A stretch of 64,000 nucleotides of DNA from Streptococcus sp. S1 (GCF_034137685.1 NZ_CP139418.1:1763001-1827000), one strand, 5' to 3'; counted from the stretch's first letter, positions 24,975-33,831 are shown. Numbers and translations: made by a program. The notes: generated by a model not told the origin, from the sequence alone.

Positions 24975-25103
24975 CTAGTAGATCAAGAAAAATTCTTGGG
25001 TTTGTTGCAGGACTTGGAGACCAAATTCCGTCTTTTCCAGATCGGTTTGCTCATTTGGTTTCTTAATCTTTTTAGGTTGTTTCATCCATTTCAAGAGTTT
25101 CAT
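24975..25103 (-). CDS. 42-residue ORF leading the Bce ABC operon
   Basis: ATG at 25103 has a near-perfect AAGGAGG 7 nt upstream and the frame ends at TAG 24975-24977, 15 bp before the ATPase start. The product begins MKLLKWMKQPKKIKKPNEQ, a strongly basic amphipathic start, and ends in LQVLQQTQEFFLIY, a hydrophobic tail. It has no cysteine and no clear membrane span. It does not match any family I know. Cassette 1 has no equivalent. It may be a regulatory small protein of the transporter, a peptide signal, or a leader peptide for the operon. Confidence 0.65.
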   Translation of the reverse strand: MKLLKWMKQPKKIKKPNEQTDLEKTEFGLQVLQQTQEFFLIY

Positions 25104-25157
25104 TTTCTTGACCTCCTTCATTTGATGAGACTATTGTATAAAAAATAAAAGGCGGCT

Positions 25158-25210
25158 ACCATAACCTAACCTTTCATTTTGACCTTTATTTCTTACATTT
25201 TTGTAAGATG
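25158..25210 (-). promoter_or_regulatory. Bce-cassette regulatory box, copy 2
   Basis: Near copy of 7918-7969, including CTTACA-TTTT-TGTAAG at 25192-25207. It lies between the kinase stop (25219) and the 42-residue ORF, so the ABC genes probably have their own regulated promoter here, a common arrangement for BceR targets. Confidence 0.65.
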
Positions 25211-25218
25211 GGGAAATC

Positions 25219-26193
25219 TTAATCCATGACCAACTTCTTCTCTTCAAAGTGAATGGCAACCGTCGTGCCTTGGCCGACCTCTGAGTGGAGGGTGATCCTG
25301 TGGCCCAATTGCTCTGCGATTTTCTTAGATAGATAGAGCCCCAGCCCTGAAGATTGCTGGGTCAGGTGGCCATTGTAGCCGGAGAAGCCCCGCTCAAAGA
25401 CGCGGAGCACATCACTATTTTTGATCCCAATCCCGCTATCTTTTATATAGAGAGTCTGGTCTTTAAAATAGATTTCAATTCCACCGGTACTGGTGTACTT
25501 GAGGCTATTGGACAAGAGCTGCTCGATAATGACCAGGAGCCACTTACGATCGGTGATGACCTCCTCTTCCAAATCATGCAGATCCACGGTCAAGTTCTTT
25601 TGGATAAAAAAGAGGGCGTACTTGCGGACTACTTCTTTGACCAAATCTTCTACCAACACGCGCTTTAAGACCAGATCATCATGAAAACTCTCCAGTCGCA
25701 AGTACTGCAAAACCAGATTGGCATAGGAGTCAATCTTGAAAAGCTCCTGCTCCATCTGCTGCTTGACAATGGGTGTCTCGACATCTTGCACCAAGAGCTG
25801 GCTGGCCGCAATGGGCGTCTTAATCTGGTGAACCCAGAGGGTATAGTAGTCCATCAGGTCATTGAACTTGGCCTGAGCTGTCTTCCCTTCCTCCAAGCGC
25901 GCCTGCTGTTCTTCCGTGTATTTTTCATAAAGGAGATGTTCCAAAGGCGAAGCAACTTCTATTTCCTCATACAGGGCTACTTTGCGATAGTCTTGAAAGG
26001 TTATGACGAAATCCCAGACCAAGACACAGAGGCTAAAAAAGCCTAGTACTAGAGTCGCATAGAGGAACACATTCCCCGTCTCTGGAAAGAGATAGGCAAA
26101 GACCAAATCGACGATCAAAAAGATAAGCACTAGATAGAGCAAGCGCCTGCGGGATACCACATACTGCCAGAAGATCGTTCCAAATTTATTCAT
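25219..26193 (-). CDS. BceS-type sensor histidine kinase
   Basis: 324 residues. Two membrane segments close together (about 18-36 and 43-66), with almost no extracellular loop, mark an intramembrane-sensing kinase, which takes its signal from the paired ABC permease. The phosphoacceptor is His122 in LWVHQIKTP. The N box (EQLLSNSLKYT), G1 (IKDSGIGI), F (VFERGF) and G2 (SSGLGLYLSK) motifs are complete. It overlaps the response regulator gene by 8 nt. Confidence 0.93.
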   Translation of the reverse strand: MNKFGTIFWQYVVSRRRLLYLVLIFLIVDLVFAYLFPETGNVFLYATLVLGFFSLCVLVWDFVITFQDYRKVALYEEIEVASPLEHLLYEKYTEEQQARLEEGKTAQAKFNDLMDYYTLWVHQIKTPIAASQLLVQDVETPIVKQQMEQELFKIDSYANLVLQYLRLESFHDDLVLKRVLVEDLVKEVVRKYALFFIQKNLTVDLHDLEEEVITDRKWLLVIIEQLLSNSLKYTSTGGIEIYFKDQTLYIKDSGIGIKNSDVLRVFERGFSGYNGHLTQQSSGLGLYLSKKIAEQLGHRITLHSEVGQGTTVAIHFEEKKLVMD

Positions 26194-26863
26194 GGGTCAA
26201 CCCGTAACCGATGCCTTTCTTGGTTTCGATGAAGTTTGACAAGCCAGCCTCCTCTAGTTTCTTGCGAAGGCGGGCCACATTGACAGACAAGGTATTGTCA
26301 TCAATAAAGAAGTCGCTATTCCAGAGCTCTTTCATCATATCATCGCGCGCCACGATACTGCCCGCATGCTCAAACAGGACGCGCAGGATCTGAAATTCAT
26401 TCTTGGTCAACTTGATGACTTCCCCTTCATACACCAAGTCCGTAGACTTGAGATTGAGGATGGCTCCCCGGTGCTCCAGCAGATTTTGATCCGTCCCAAA
26501 TTCGTAAGAGCGGCGCAAGAGCCCTTGGACCTTAGCAAGGAGGACATTTTGATCAAAAGGCTTGGTGACAAAATCGTCTCCACCCATATTGATGGCCATG
26601 ACAATATCCATGGCTTGATCCCGTGAGGAAAGAAACATAATCGGAACCTTTGAAACCTTGCGAATCTCCTGGCACCAGTGGTACCCATTGTAGAGAGGCA
26701 GTCCAATATCCATGAGGATCAAGTGGGGGTCGGTTTCGACAAAGATCCCGAGGACATCCATAAAATCCTCGACTGCGACCACTTTATAGCCCCATTGTTC
26801 CAATAATTGTTTGACCTGTTGGCGGATAATGTCATCGTCTTCGACTAAGAGAATTTTATGCAT
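26186..26863 (-). CDS. BceR-type OmpR-family response regulator
   Basis: 225 residues. The receiver domain has acidic DD at 9-11, phosphoacceptor Asp52 (LILMDIGLP), Thr/Ser and Lys (VTKPFD). The winged helix from ~130 contains LTKNEFQILRVLFEHAG and DDNTLSVNVARLRKKL. It pairs with the kinase downstream and probably drives the ABC operons through the CTTACA..TGTAAG boxes at 25.2 kb and, by the shared sequence, 7.95 kb. Confidence 0.94.
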   Translation of the reverse strand: MHKILLVEDDDIIRQQVKQLLEQWGYKVVAVEDFMDVLGIFVETDPHLILMDIGLPLYNGYHWCQEIRKVSKVPIMFLSSRDQAMDIVMAINMGGDDFVTKPFDQNVLLAKVQGLLRRSYEFGTDQNLLEHRGAILNLKSTDLVYEGEVIKLTKNEFQILRVLFEHAGSIVARDDMMKELWNSDFFIDDNTLSVNVARLRKKLEEAGLSNFIETKKGIGYGLTHE

Positions 26864-27031
26864 GGCTTTCTTTCCTTCCTTTTTCTTCTTCCTATTATAA
26901 CAGATTAAGAAGCAGAGAAAAAGGCTGTTTCAGAGGGAAATAAGATCTCACTCCTACTGTCTTGATGGAAGGCGCTTTTTCTCCATCCATTTTTGTGCTA
27001 TACTGAAAGAAATAAGACACGGGAGGCACAG

Positions 27032-28216
27032 ATGTCAACTATTTTTGATTACCTAAAAGAAGTGACCTACGATTCCATATACGACCGTCCTTTCAATGAA
27101 CTGGATGTCCTGGCACTGACAGAGCTGACCTATCTTCCTTTTGATCGGATCGTGCCCCAAGGGGATACGACCAATATTGAAGTCCGCTTATCTGATGCTG
27201 CAAAGCTAGTCGATCGAACCACCGATTTCACCGTGACAGACCAACACCTGCAATTAGTCGATGACTTAGCTAGTTCAAAGCGTTTTAAGAACATCAAACT
27301 CCTCAACTATGTCAACGAATATGACCCCGATGTTCAGAAGCAGTTTGCGGCTATGACCTATCGTCTTACCATGGATGTTTATTTAGTTGTCTTCAGAGGG
27401 ACGGATGACACCTTGATCGGCTGGAAGGAAGACTTCCACATGACCTATATGGATCATGTCCCAGCTCAGAGGCGCGCAGCCAGCTACCTGCAAAACGTCA
27501 TGAAGGAATTTCCTAAAGGGCGCTTCTTAGTAGCCGGTCACTCCAAAGGGGGCAATCTCGCAACCTATGCCTGCACTTACCTGCCGGATTCCTTATTTGA
27601 ACGAGTCGATGCCATCTACAGCTACGATGCTCCTGGCCTCAACAGGGCCATTATCGAGACCGAAGGCTACCAGCGGACATCCCCAAACATTCGTCGCTTT
27701 GTCCCCCAAGGATCCATCGTCGGCATGATGCTAGAAGTCCCTGAGCCTGCTACGATTGTCAAAAGCCGAGCTTTTGGTGGCTTTGTCCAGCATGACGCTT
27801 TTACTTGGATGATTGAGAAAGATAAATTTGTGACCCTAGATCAAACCAGTCCCGATAGCCAGCAGACCGTCGAGACCTTGAAGCAGTGGGTTCGCGAAAC
27901 ATCGGCGGATGAGCGCAAGAAGTTCTTTGATACCTTCTTCGGCCTCTTCTTAGATGCAGGCATTACTTCAATCAATGATTTGAGGAACTTGAAAAATTTC
28001 TCCAAGATCAAAGAGATCTTTCAAAATGCTCAAGACCTAGATCCTACAGAAAGGGAAATGCTGGAACGTCTAGCCAAGCAACTCCTCGATACCCGTGTCC
28101 AAGCTTGGAAAAAATGGCAGACGGTTCCCCGCATTCTGGTTCAAATGGCAGCATTTTTTAAGCGAAAAAAAGCAGTCGAGTCCTCCTCACCTCTGCTCCT
28201 TGAGCACAAAGATTGA
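27032..28216 (+). CDS. DUF2974 (Mbeg1-like) alpha/beta hydrolase
   Basis: 394 residues from ATG at 27032, supported by GGGAGG 5 nt before it. Features are FDYLKEVTYDSIYDRPFNELDVLALTELTYLPF, LVVFRGTDDTLIGWKEDF, and the nucleophile elbow VAGHSKGGNLATYA. The later SYDAPGLNR and HDAFTW provide likely acid and histidine residues. This family looks like a lipase or esterase without a signal peptide, so cytosolic. The physiological substrate is unknown. Monocistronic and convergent with the Pht gene. Confidence 0.88.
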   Translation: MSTIFDYLKEVTYDSIYDRPFNELDVLALTELTYLPFDRIVPQGDTTNIEVRLSDAAKLVDRTTDFTVTDQHLQLVDDLASSKRFKNIKLLNYVNEYDPDVQKQFAAMTYRLTMDVYLVVFRGTDDTLIGWKEDFHMTYMDHVPAQRRAASYLQNVMKEFPKGRFLVAGHSKGGNLATYACTYLPDSLFERVDAIYSYDAPGLNRAIIETEGYQRTSPNIRRFVPQGSIVGMMLEVPEPATIVKSRAFGGFVQHDAFTWMIEKDKFVTLDQTSPDSQQTVETLKQWVRETSADERKKFFDTFFGLFLDAGITSINDLRNLKNFSKIKEIFQNAQDLDPTEREMLERLAKQLLDTRVQAWKKWQTVPRILVQMAAFFKRKKAVESSSPLLLEHKD

Positions 28217-28265
28217 GACTCAACAACTGAAAAAAGAGACCACCTCTTCTATTCACTAGAACGCA

Positions 28266-28297
28266 AAAATCATCTGAAATGTCTTTCAGATGATTTT
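28266..28297. terminator. Bidirectional terminator between the hydrolase and Pht genes
   Basis: AAAATCATCTGAAA-TGTC-TTTCAGATGATTTT, a perfect 14-bp stem with A/T tracts on both sides. Confidence 0.92.
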
Positions 28298-28304
28298 CTA
28301 TTTT

Positions 28305-31300
28305 CTATTGGTCCTGAGAAGATGGAGCATCTGGCGTGCCTTCTTCTATGGAAGCTGGGCTTGCAAGCTCTGTTTCTGTCTCAGTTGTGGCAGGTTTGTT
28401 CCCTGCTGAAGCTGCTGCTTCTTTTTCTACCGGAGTTTCTGCAGTGACAGGCGTTTCAGTTGTGGTAGCTGGTTTGGTCACTTCGGTTGCAGATGGCACC
28501 GCTGCTAACTCTGCCTGAAAGGCTTGGATAGCCTGTAGTAAGGCTGCCTTGTCACTCTTAGGATTAGCCAATTGGTCAAAGAGAGCTTCTAAGCGATCAA
28601 ATACAGCATCACTAGCCCCCTTTTCCTGCAATTGTTGGTGAAGCGCCATCAATTGGTTATAGAGCTGTTGATAAAGGGCGACATCCCCAATCTGAGGCTC
28701 TTCTGTTTGCTTTTGTTTTTGCTTTTCAATGGTGTCACTGATTTCGCGTAACAGAGCTTGTCCACTTGCAAGAGCCTTGTCTGGATCTGTCTCATTTCCA
28801 AGCTGAGCCAAACTTGCTTCAAAGGCAGTTCGTTTGGCCTGGTCTTCGACTTGTGGCAAGAGCGACTGGATTTGCTCTGAGAGGGCTGTCAGGATGCTGG
28901 TTCGTTGACGGGATTCTGTCGCCTTGTCCAACTCTCCATATAAGCCCTTGAGGAAATCATAGACCGCTAAGTTATAAGATGGGGCCTGACTTCCTTTTTG
29001 ATCCAAAACAGTTTTTTCAATAGGATAGGTTTGGCCTTTTTCTTGAGAGAAGAGCTGGTCAATTGCTTGCTTGGTTTGGTAGAGTTCCATAAAGTGAGCC
29101 TTAGCATCCCAGGCTTCTTCAAAGGCTTGAGCTCGATAGAGTTTCAAAGCTAGATCTGCCGCCTTGGTGCGCAGTTCTGGTGTCAAGCGCGCATCGCTCA
29201 AGCTTTGATAGAAGTACTTGAGATAGTCGACCGATGTCACACCCGTCCGATCTTGCATCTCCTGAACAGCTTCTAATAGCTTCCCTTCCTGCTCTAGACG
29301 CTTACTGTCCTTGGCAGCATAGGCTTCCTGCAGTTGAGAGACCAACTCTTCCTTCTTCAATTGGAAGGCTTCTGTGTCTAGCAAGCGCACTTGTTCCAGC
29401 AATTCTTGGTAACGACGATCTAGGGCTGTCTCTTCTTTTGGTTTGACCGCTTGGGTCGCATGAATGTACTGCTCATCAACCTGTTTGAGACTGGCTAGAT
29501 AGCCCTCTGTTGAGTTACTTGGGAAGCTCTTGACATTTTCCAAGAAGTGGCCCAAGATCAGCTCAATCCGTCGTTGTTGCAATGGATCAGAAGCATAGAG
29601 ACTGCGGCTTTCTGCTAAGAGCTGGTTGACCCTGTCCTCTACAACTTTCTTGTCCAAGTCTCCTTTTTTGTAAGGAGATTGGATGGTTGGAAGACGGTGG
29701 GCTAAGTAGTCTGCTAGTCCTGCTGAACGCACCTTGATGTAGTGGTTGTGATCGCCGTGCGGGATGACAAACTGACCATTTTCAATCTGGAGGCTATAAG
29801 GAGAAATCCCCGAACGAAGCGCTGTTGCATAGAGTTCATTGATAAAGTCTAGTTCAGGATTGCCAGTTTCAAGTGGGATGCGGACATGTTCCTTCCGAAC
29901 GGCATAAGGATGGATGTGGGTCGGATCGTATTCTTGGTCTGGATTATTAAAGACAAAGAAACCATTGGAAATTTTAATGGCCTCGCGAGGGACACCGTAG
30001 GTCTTACTGATGTACTGGATCTTTTCCTCATCTGAGGCATCACGAGAATAGGTCGCAACATCATCTGTCAGGGGCTGACCCTTGTCTTCTTCTTTCTTAC
30101 CAGTTAGAGTTGCCTCCGCTGCTGCAATCTCTTGTGGAGAGAGGTCCTTTTTATAGAAATAATGGGCATGGTTGCCATGAGCGACCATATAGCCTTCCTC
30201 GTCCTTGCTGATGACCTTGTCTGCGTGGAAACCATGATCGTGCTCCTCTTCGTGCTCGTGACTGTCGCCATGCTCATGATCATGCTCATGTTCAACTGGT
30301 CTTGTGCTTGGATTTGAAGGCAAGCTTGGACTTTCTTCTGTTGAACTATCAGTTCCTTGAGCACGAAGCAGTTGGAATTGCCGCGCCAGCTCACGCTCTA
30401 AAGGAGATAGGGAGCTGTATGGGATAAAGTGGAAATGATCCCCATGAGGGTAGACAATCCCTTGATCGGTCCACTTGGTAATCTTACTTGGATCAAAGAC
30501 AGAACCATCAGACTCCACATGACGAGAAGACAACGGGGCTTTCTGCAATTCTTCGATCAAGTTGGTCAGGGTTAGACTCGGTTTAGAGTCAGCCGGTTTA
30601 GAAGTCGTTGGGGTTGTCTGTGTATTGCTTGGACTGGATGACGGCTGGTTGCTCGCTTGCTTCCCAAGGCTTGGAGAGGCTTGATCCGGAGTTCCTTGCT
30701 CTGTACTTGCTCCAGCTAGGTGTGAACTTCCTGCCTGATGGCCAGCTTGACCACCTAAGACAGAGAGAGCTGCTGCTAACTCTCCAGCAGATAAGGCACT
30801 CTTTGGAATAAAATGGAAATGGCCGCCATGGGGCACAATAAAGCCGTCCCCTGTATCTGAAATGACATCTCCAGGGCTAAAGACATAACCATCGTCCGTA
30901 CGGTAGCCACCACCTGTATGGTTCTTAGCCGTCAGCATCTCTAGAGTCTTTCCTTCTTTCAGCGCTTGACTCGGTTGACGGAAGTCACGGGTCTTGCCTG
31001 CCTTGTGCGAGGAGCTCGCTTGCACCGCTCCCGTCTCTCCTTCTTCTTTGGTGCCTCCCTTTTGTTGTTGGGCGATCTCCTCGATCGAGCGCACATTAAC
31101 CGTATGTTGGGCATCCTTTAAGTAGAGATAGTATTTCCCAGCGCGTTTGATGATATAGCCATCCTTGACCTTGCTCACGATATCTGCTTCTTTCAGCTGA
31201 TAAGTTGGATCCCGCAAAATCAACTCTTCACTAAAGATGGCATCAAATGGAACCTTGCCGCTGTAGTAATGAAAATGATCCCCATGAGAAGTGACAAAGC

Positions 31301-31535
31301 CTTCATCTGTAATCTTGATGACAATCTGCTCTGCCTGGGTCTTTTCCTTGGCATTGACCGCTTCGATGCTGTCTTCCTTTTTACTGGAGGCAGACGATGA
31401 CGATTTCTTGTCCGCTTGCAAATACTGAATCTGATTCTTTTTCTCTTCCTTGACTTGTGGTTGCTGACTGAGCGCATAGGCACAGAGTCCTAGCCCCAAT
31501 GTCGCTACAATTCCAATCGTTCCCTTTTTCTTCAT
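28305..31535 (-). CDS. Pht-family histidine-triad surface protein
   Basis: 1076 residues. A signal sequence with LGLC (Cys18) suggests a lipoprotein, as in pneumococcal Pht proteins. Five HxxHxH triads are seen: HGDHFH at 84, HGGHFH at 236, HGDHFH at 364, HGNHAH at 453 and HGDHNH at 593. A His/Glu stretch lies at 416-437. The part after ~640 is helical and Gln/Ala/Glu-rich; the last ~60 residues are Thr/Glu/Pro repeats, with no LPxTG. Pht proteins bind zinc at the surface and pass it to AdcAII. The gene follows the AdcAII-like gene by 7 bp, under AdcR-type boxes. Confidence 0.93.
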   Translation of the reverse strand: MKKKGTIGIVATLGLGLCAYALSQQPQVKEEKKNQIQYLQADKKSSSSASSKKEDSIEAVNAKEKTQAEQIVIKITDEGFVTSHGDHFHYYSGKVPFDAIFSEELILRDPTYQLKEADIVSKVKDGYIIKRAGKYYLYLKDAQHTVNVRSIEEIAQQQKGGTKEEGETGAVQASSSHKAGKTRDFRQPSQALKEGKTLEMLTAKNHTGGGYRTDDGYVFSPGDVISDTGDGFIVPHGGHFHFIPKSALSAGELAAALSVLGGQAGHQAGSSHLAGASTEQGTPDQASPSLGKQASNQPSSSPSNTQTTPTTSKPADSKPSLTLTNLIEELQKAPLSSRHVESDGSVFDPSKITKWTDQGIVYPHGDHFHFIPYSSLSPLERELARQFQLLRAQGTDSSTEESPSLPSNPSTRPVEHEHDHEHGDSHEHEEEHDHGFHADKVISKDEEGYMVAHGNHAHYFYKKDLSPQEIAAAEATLTGKKEEDKGQPLTDDVATYSRDASDEEKIQYISKTYGVPREAIKISNGFFVFNNPDQEYDPTHIHPYAVRKEHVRIPLETGNPELDFINELYATALRSGISPYSLQIENGQFVIPHGDHNHYIKVRSAGLADYLAHRLPTIQSPYKKGDLDKKVVEDRVNQLLAESRSLYASDPLQQRRIELILGHFLENVKSFPSNSTEGYLASLKQVDEQYIHATQAVKPKEETALDRRYQELLEQVRLLDTEAFQLKKEELVSQLQEAYAAKDSKRLEQEGKLLEAVQEMQDRTGVTSVDYLKYFYQSLSDARLTPELRTKAADLALKLYRAQAFEEAWDAKAHFMELYQTKQAIDQLFSQEKGQTYPIEKTVLDQKGSQAPSYNLAVYDFLKGLYGELDKATESRQRTSILTALSEQIQSLLPQVEDQAKRTAFEASLAQLGNETDPDKALASGQALLREISDTIEKQKQKQTEEPQIGDVALYQQLYNQLMALHQQLQEKGASDAVFDRLEALFDQLANPKSDKAALLQAIQAFQAELAAVPSATEVTKPATTTETPVTAETPVEKEAAASAGNKPATTETETELASPASIEEGTPDAPSSQDQ

Positions 31536-31542
31536 TCTTGAT

Positions 31543-32478
31543 TTACTCCTCTAATTCCTTGGCTAAAGTCGCCATATTTTCTTCTAAATTTTCTAGTAGA
31601 TCCTTATCGTTTTGTGGATCGGCTTCCAGTGGATCCAAGACCTTGACACGCGTCCCTGTTGCCTTAGCGATACTATCTGCCACTTTTGATGACGTGTGCT
31701 TTTCCACAAAGATTGTTTTCACCTTATAGTCTTTGACAAACTGCTGGATCTCGGCCAATTGCCGAGCAGTCGGTTCTTGCTCTGGGGATATCCCTGCAAT
31801 CCCTAACTGCTTGAGACCAAAGCGTTTGGCCAGATAAGAAAAGGCCGTATGCTGGGTCACAAAAGTCTTTTGCTTGGCCTTGTCAAAGAGAGGCTGGTAG
31901 TGGGCTACCAGGTCCTCACAGCGCTTTTCAAGCTTTTGAGCATTGGCCTGATAGAGTTCCTTGTTCTTTGGATCGATCTCTCCCAAGCGCTGGGCGATGA
32001 TCTTTCCTTCCTCTGCGATTTTTACAGGATCCAACCAAGTATGTGGATCATACAAGTGCTTGGCTTCTTTTCCCTGACCAGCCTCAACATCCTCTAATCC
32101 AGCCACCTTATCAAGGGTCATTCCTTGGCTGCCTTCGATCACTCGCAACTTGGAACCTTGAAGATTGGGATCTAAGCGACCGGCCCAAGATTCCAGGGTC
32201 TGAGAATGATAGACAAATACATCCGCATCATAGATCTGGGCCACTTCCTTGGTTGAGGGTTCATAATCATGGATCCCTGCACCTGACTGAACCATCCAGA
32301 TGTCATTTTGATCGCCAGAGATTTCCTTGACCAGGGCATAGATAGGATAAAAACTCGTGACAATTTTAAGACCTTTTTTAGAAGGGGGCTTGCCCGCATT
32401 TCCTTGACTTCCACAAGCTGCAAGCAGAAAGAAACCGAGAAACAAGAGTCCCAGAACCTTCATTCTTCTCCTATTCAT
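31543..32478 (-). CDS. adcAII: Zinc-binding lipoprotein, AdcAII/Lmb type
   Basis: 311 residues. The lipobox LAAC (Cys22) anchors it outside the membrane. The TroA-type zinc ligands are present: His in GAGIHDYEPS, His in YDPHTWLDP, His in VTQHTAFSYLA and Asp in KVLDPLE. There is no His-rich loop of the AdcA type, and the length is that of AdcAII/Lmb. It hands zinc to the AdcCB permease encoded elsewhere and works with Pht proteins. Either ATG 32478 or ATG 32463 has a ribosome site; the first gives the better basic n-region. Confidence 0.92.
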   Translation of the reverse strand: MNRRRMKVLGLLFLGFFLLAACGSQGNAGKPPSKKGLKIVTSFYPIYALVKEISGDQNDIWMVQSGAGIHDYEPSTKEVAQIYDADVFVYHSQTLESWAGRLDPNLQGSKLRVIEGSQGMTLDKVAGLEDVEAGQGKEAKHLYDPHTWLDPVKIAEEGKIIAQRLGEIDPKNKELYQANAQKLEKRCEDLVAHYQPLFDKAKQKTFVTQHTAFSYLAKRFGLKQLGIAGISPEQEPTARQLAEIQQFVKDYKVKTIFVEKHTSSKVADSIAKATGTRVKVLDPLEADPQNDKDLLENLEENMATLAKELEE

Positions 32479-32501
32479 CCTTCACCTCTTTTTTATTTTC
32501 G

Positions 32502-32537
32502 TTAACTAGTTTATTAATCAGTTAATTAACTAGTTAA
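32502..32537. promoter_or_regulatory. Two AdcR-type zinc operators
   Basis: TTAACTAGTTAA at 32526-32537 is a perfect match to the AdcR palindrome TTAACYRGTTAA, and TTAACTAGTTTA at 32502-32513 differs at one position. They lie 24 and 48 bp upstream of the zinc lipoprotein start, on the expected promoter. Zinc-loaded AdcR would repress the lipoprotein-pht operon. Confidence 0.9.
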
Positions 32538-32640
32538 TCATACTGCTAATTATTTGCTTTGTCAAGCCTTTTTTCCATTTTTTTCCTTTTAATGCTAGAA
32601 ACTAACAGTTGCCTAGACTCCACGAGCCTTCCTTGCAGTA

Positions 32641-32824
32641 AAAAAAGAGAGTGGGACAGAAATCGGTAATTCGTTAGAATTCGATTTCATCGTCCCACCT
32701 CCGCACAGTTGAGTAGGGCTGTAAAACTGATGGAATCAGCGTAGTAGAGCCCACTCAACCACTGCGTCTTGCTCGACAATCCAAAAACAATTGAGAGGCT
32801 AGGACTTTTGTCCCAGCCTCTTTT
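32641..32824. repeat. Three-hairpin intergenic repeat, copy 5
   Basis: Same orientation as copy 1. Its right end GAGGCTAGGAC-TTTT-GTCCCAGCCTC plus TTTTCC reads as a rho-independent terminator. The gap to the stop of the oxidoreductase gene is 8 bp. Confidence 0.88.
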
Positions 32825-32831
32825 CCTTTCG

Positions 32832-33815
32832 TTATTCTTCTTCTGGGTAAACCAAGTCCCAGTCTTTGCGGAGTTGAGTCATGAGGTCCATGACATCGCG
32901 TCTGTAGTTTAGGTAGAGAAGATTTTCCCTTCCTGCGACTGCTGCTTCCATATCAAGGACTTCATACTGGAGGGCTTTAGCGGTTTCTCCTGCTTCGATC
33001 ACTTCTTGTGATCCATCTTCCGTATAGGTGATGACCGCTTTTTGCCCACGCGGGTATTCGTAGAGTTCGATATAGCCCTTGTCATAAGCGATCGTCCCAC
33101 GTTTCGGTTGTTTGGCGTGAAGACTCAGCGTCACCGTTGCCATTTCCCCTTCACGATTCGTAAGAAGGATCCCCGCTTGCTCATCGACACCAGTCGGTGC
33201 CAGCTTGACCTGTGAAACCATCTCTGTCGGCTGTGAGGTCATAAACCAACGGACGAAAGATAGGGCGTAGACACCGATGTCCAGTAGAGCTCCACCTGCC
33301 AGATTGTGATTGAAAAAGCGGTTGATCATGTCGTATTCCTTATAGGAACCGAAGTTCATCTGGATAACCTTAAGGGGTCCCAGCTTGCCACTTGCTACAA
33401 TTTCAGAGAGTTTCCGATAAATAGGCATATGGAAAATGGTCATGGCTTCTGCTAGTTTGACATGGTTTTCTTCAGCAAGCTTTATCGCTTCTGCCAATTC
33501 CTCACTGTTGAGGGTGATGGACTTTTCGCAGAGCACGTGCTTGCCAGCTGCGAGGGCCTTACGAAGATACTGGATATGAGTATTGTGAGGCGTTGAGATA
33601 TAGATGATATCCACTTCAGGGTCTTCAAAGACTTCATCAATCTCTTTATAAACCTTTTCGATCCCGTATTTCTCAGCGAAGGCTACACCTTTATCGTAGG
33701 TACGATTGGCAACGGAATAGAGTTTCCCACCAAGCGCTTCAAGGGCTTGCGCCAATTCATTGGCAATGACGCCTGTTCCAAGACTAGCCCACTTATAGTT
33801 GATGTGATGACCCAT
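32832..33815 (-). CDS. Gfo/Idh/MocA-family oxidoreductase
   Basis: 327 residues. The N-terminal Rossmann part has WASLGTGVIANELAQAL, ISTPHNTHIQYLRKALAAGKHVLCEKSITLN (the EKP/EKS catalytic-lysine segment) and GGALLDIGVYALSFVRWF from the C-terminal alpha/beta domain. Such enzymes use NAD(P) to oxidise sugars, inositols or related compounds. The glycine loop is GTGVIA rather than GxGxxG, as is usual in this subfamily. The substrate is unknown. The upstream DUF6287 gene ends 16 bp before this start, so they may be co-transcribed. Confidence 0.9.
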   Translation of the reverse strand: MGHHINYKWASLGTGVIANELAQALEALGGKLYSVANRTYDKGVAFAEKYGIEKVYKEIDEVFEDPEVDIIYISTPHNTHIQYLRKALAAGKHVLCEKSITLNSEELAEAIKLAEENHVKLAEAMTIFHMPIYRKLSEIVASGKLGPLKVIQMNFGSYKEYDMINRFFNHNLAGGALLDIGVYALSFVRWFMTSQPTEMVSQVKLAPTGVDEQAGILLTNREGEMATVTLSLHAKQPKRGTIAYDKGYIELYEYPRGQKAVITYTEDGSQEVIEAGETAKALQYEVLDMEAAVAGRENLLYLNYRRDVMDLMTQLRKDWDLVYPEEE

Positions 33816-33831
33816 GGTTTAATCTCCTTTT

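Noticed and set aside
30240..30300. Short-period repeat in the Pht gene resembling a microsatellite
   Set aside because: It is the coding sequence of the His/Glu-rich stretch; codons vary and the frame is maintained.
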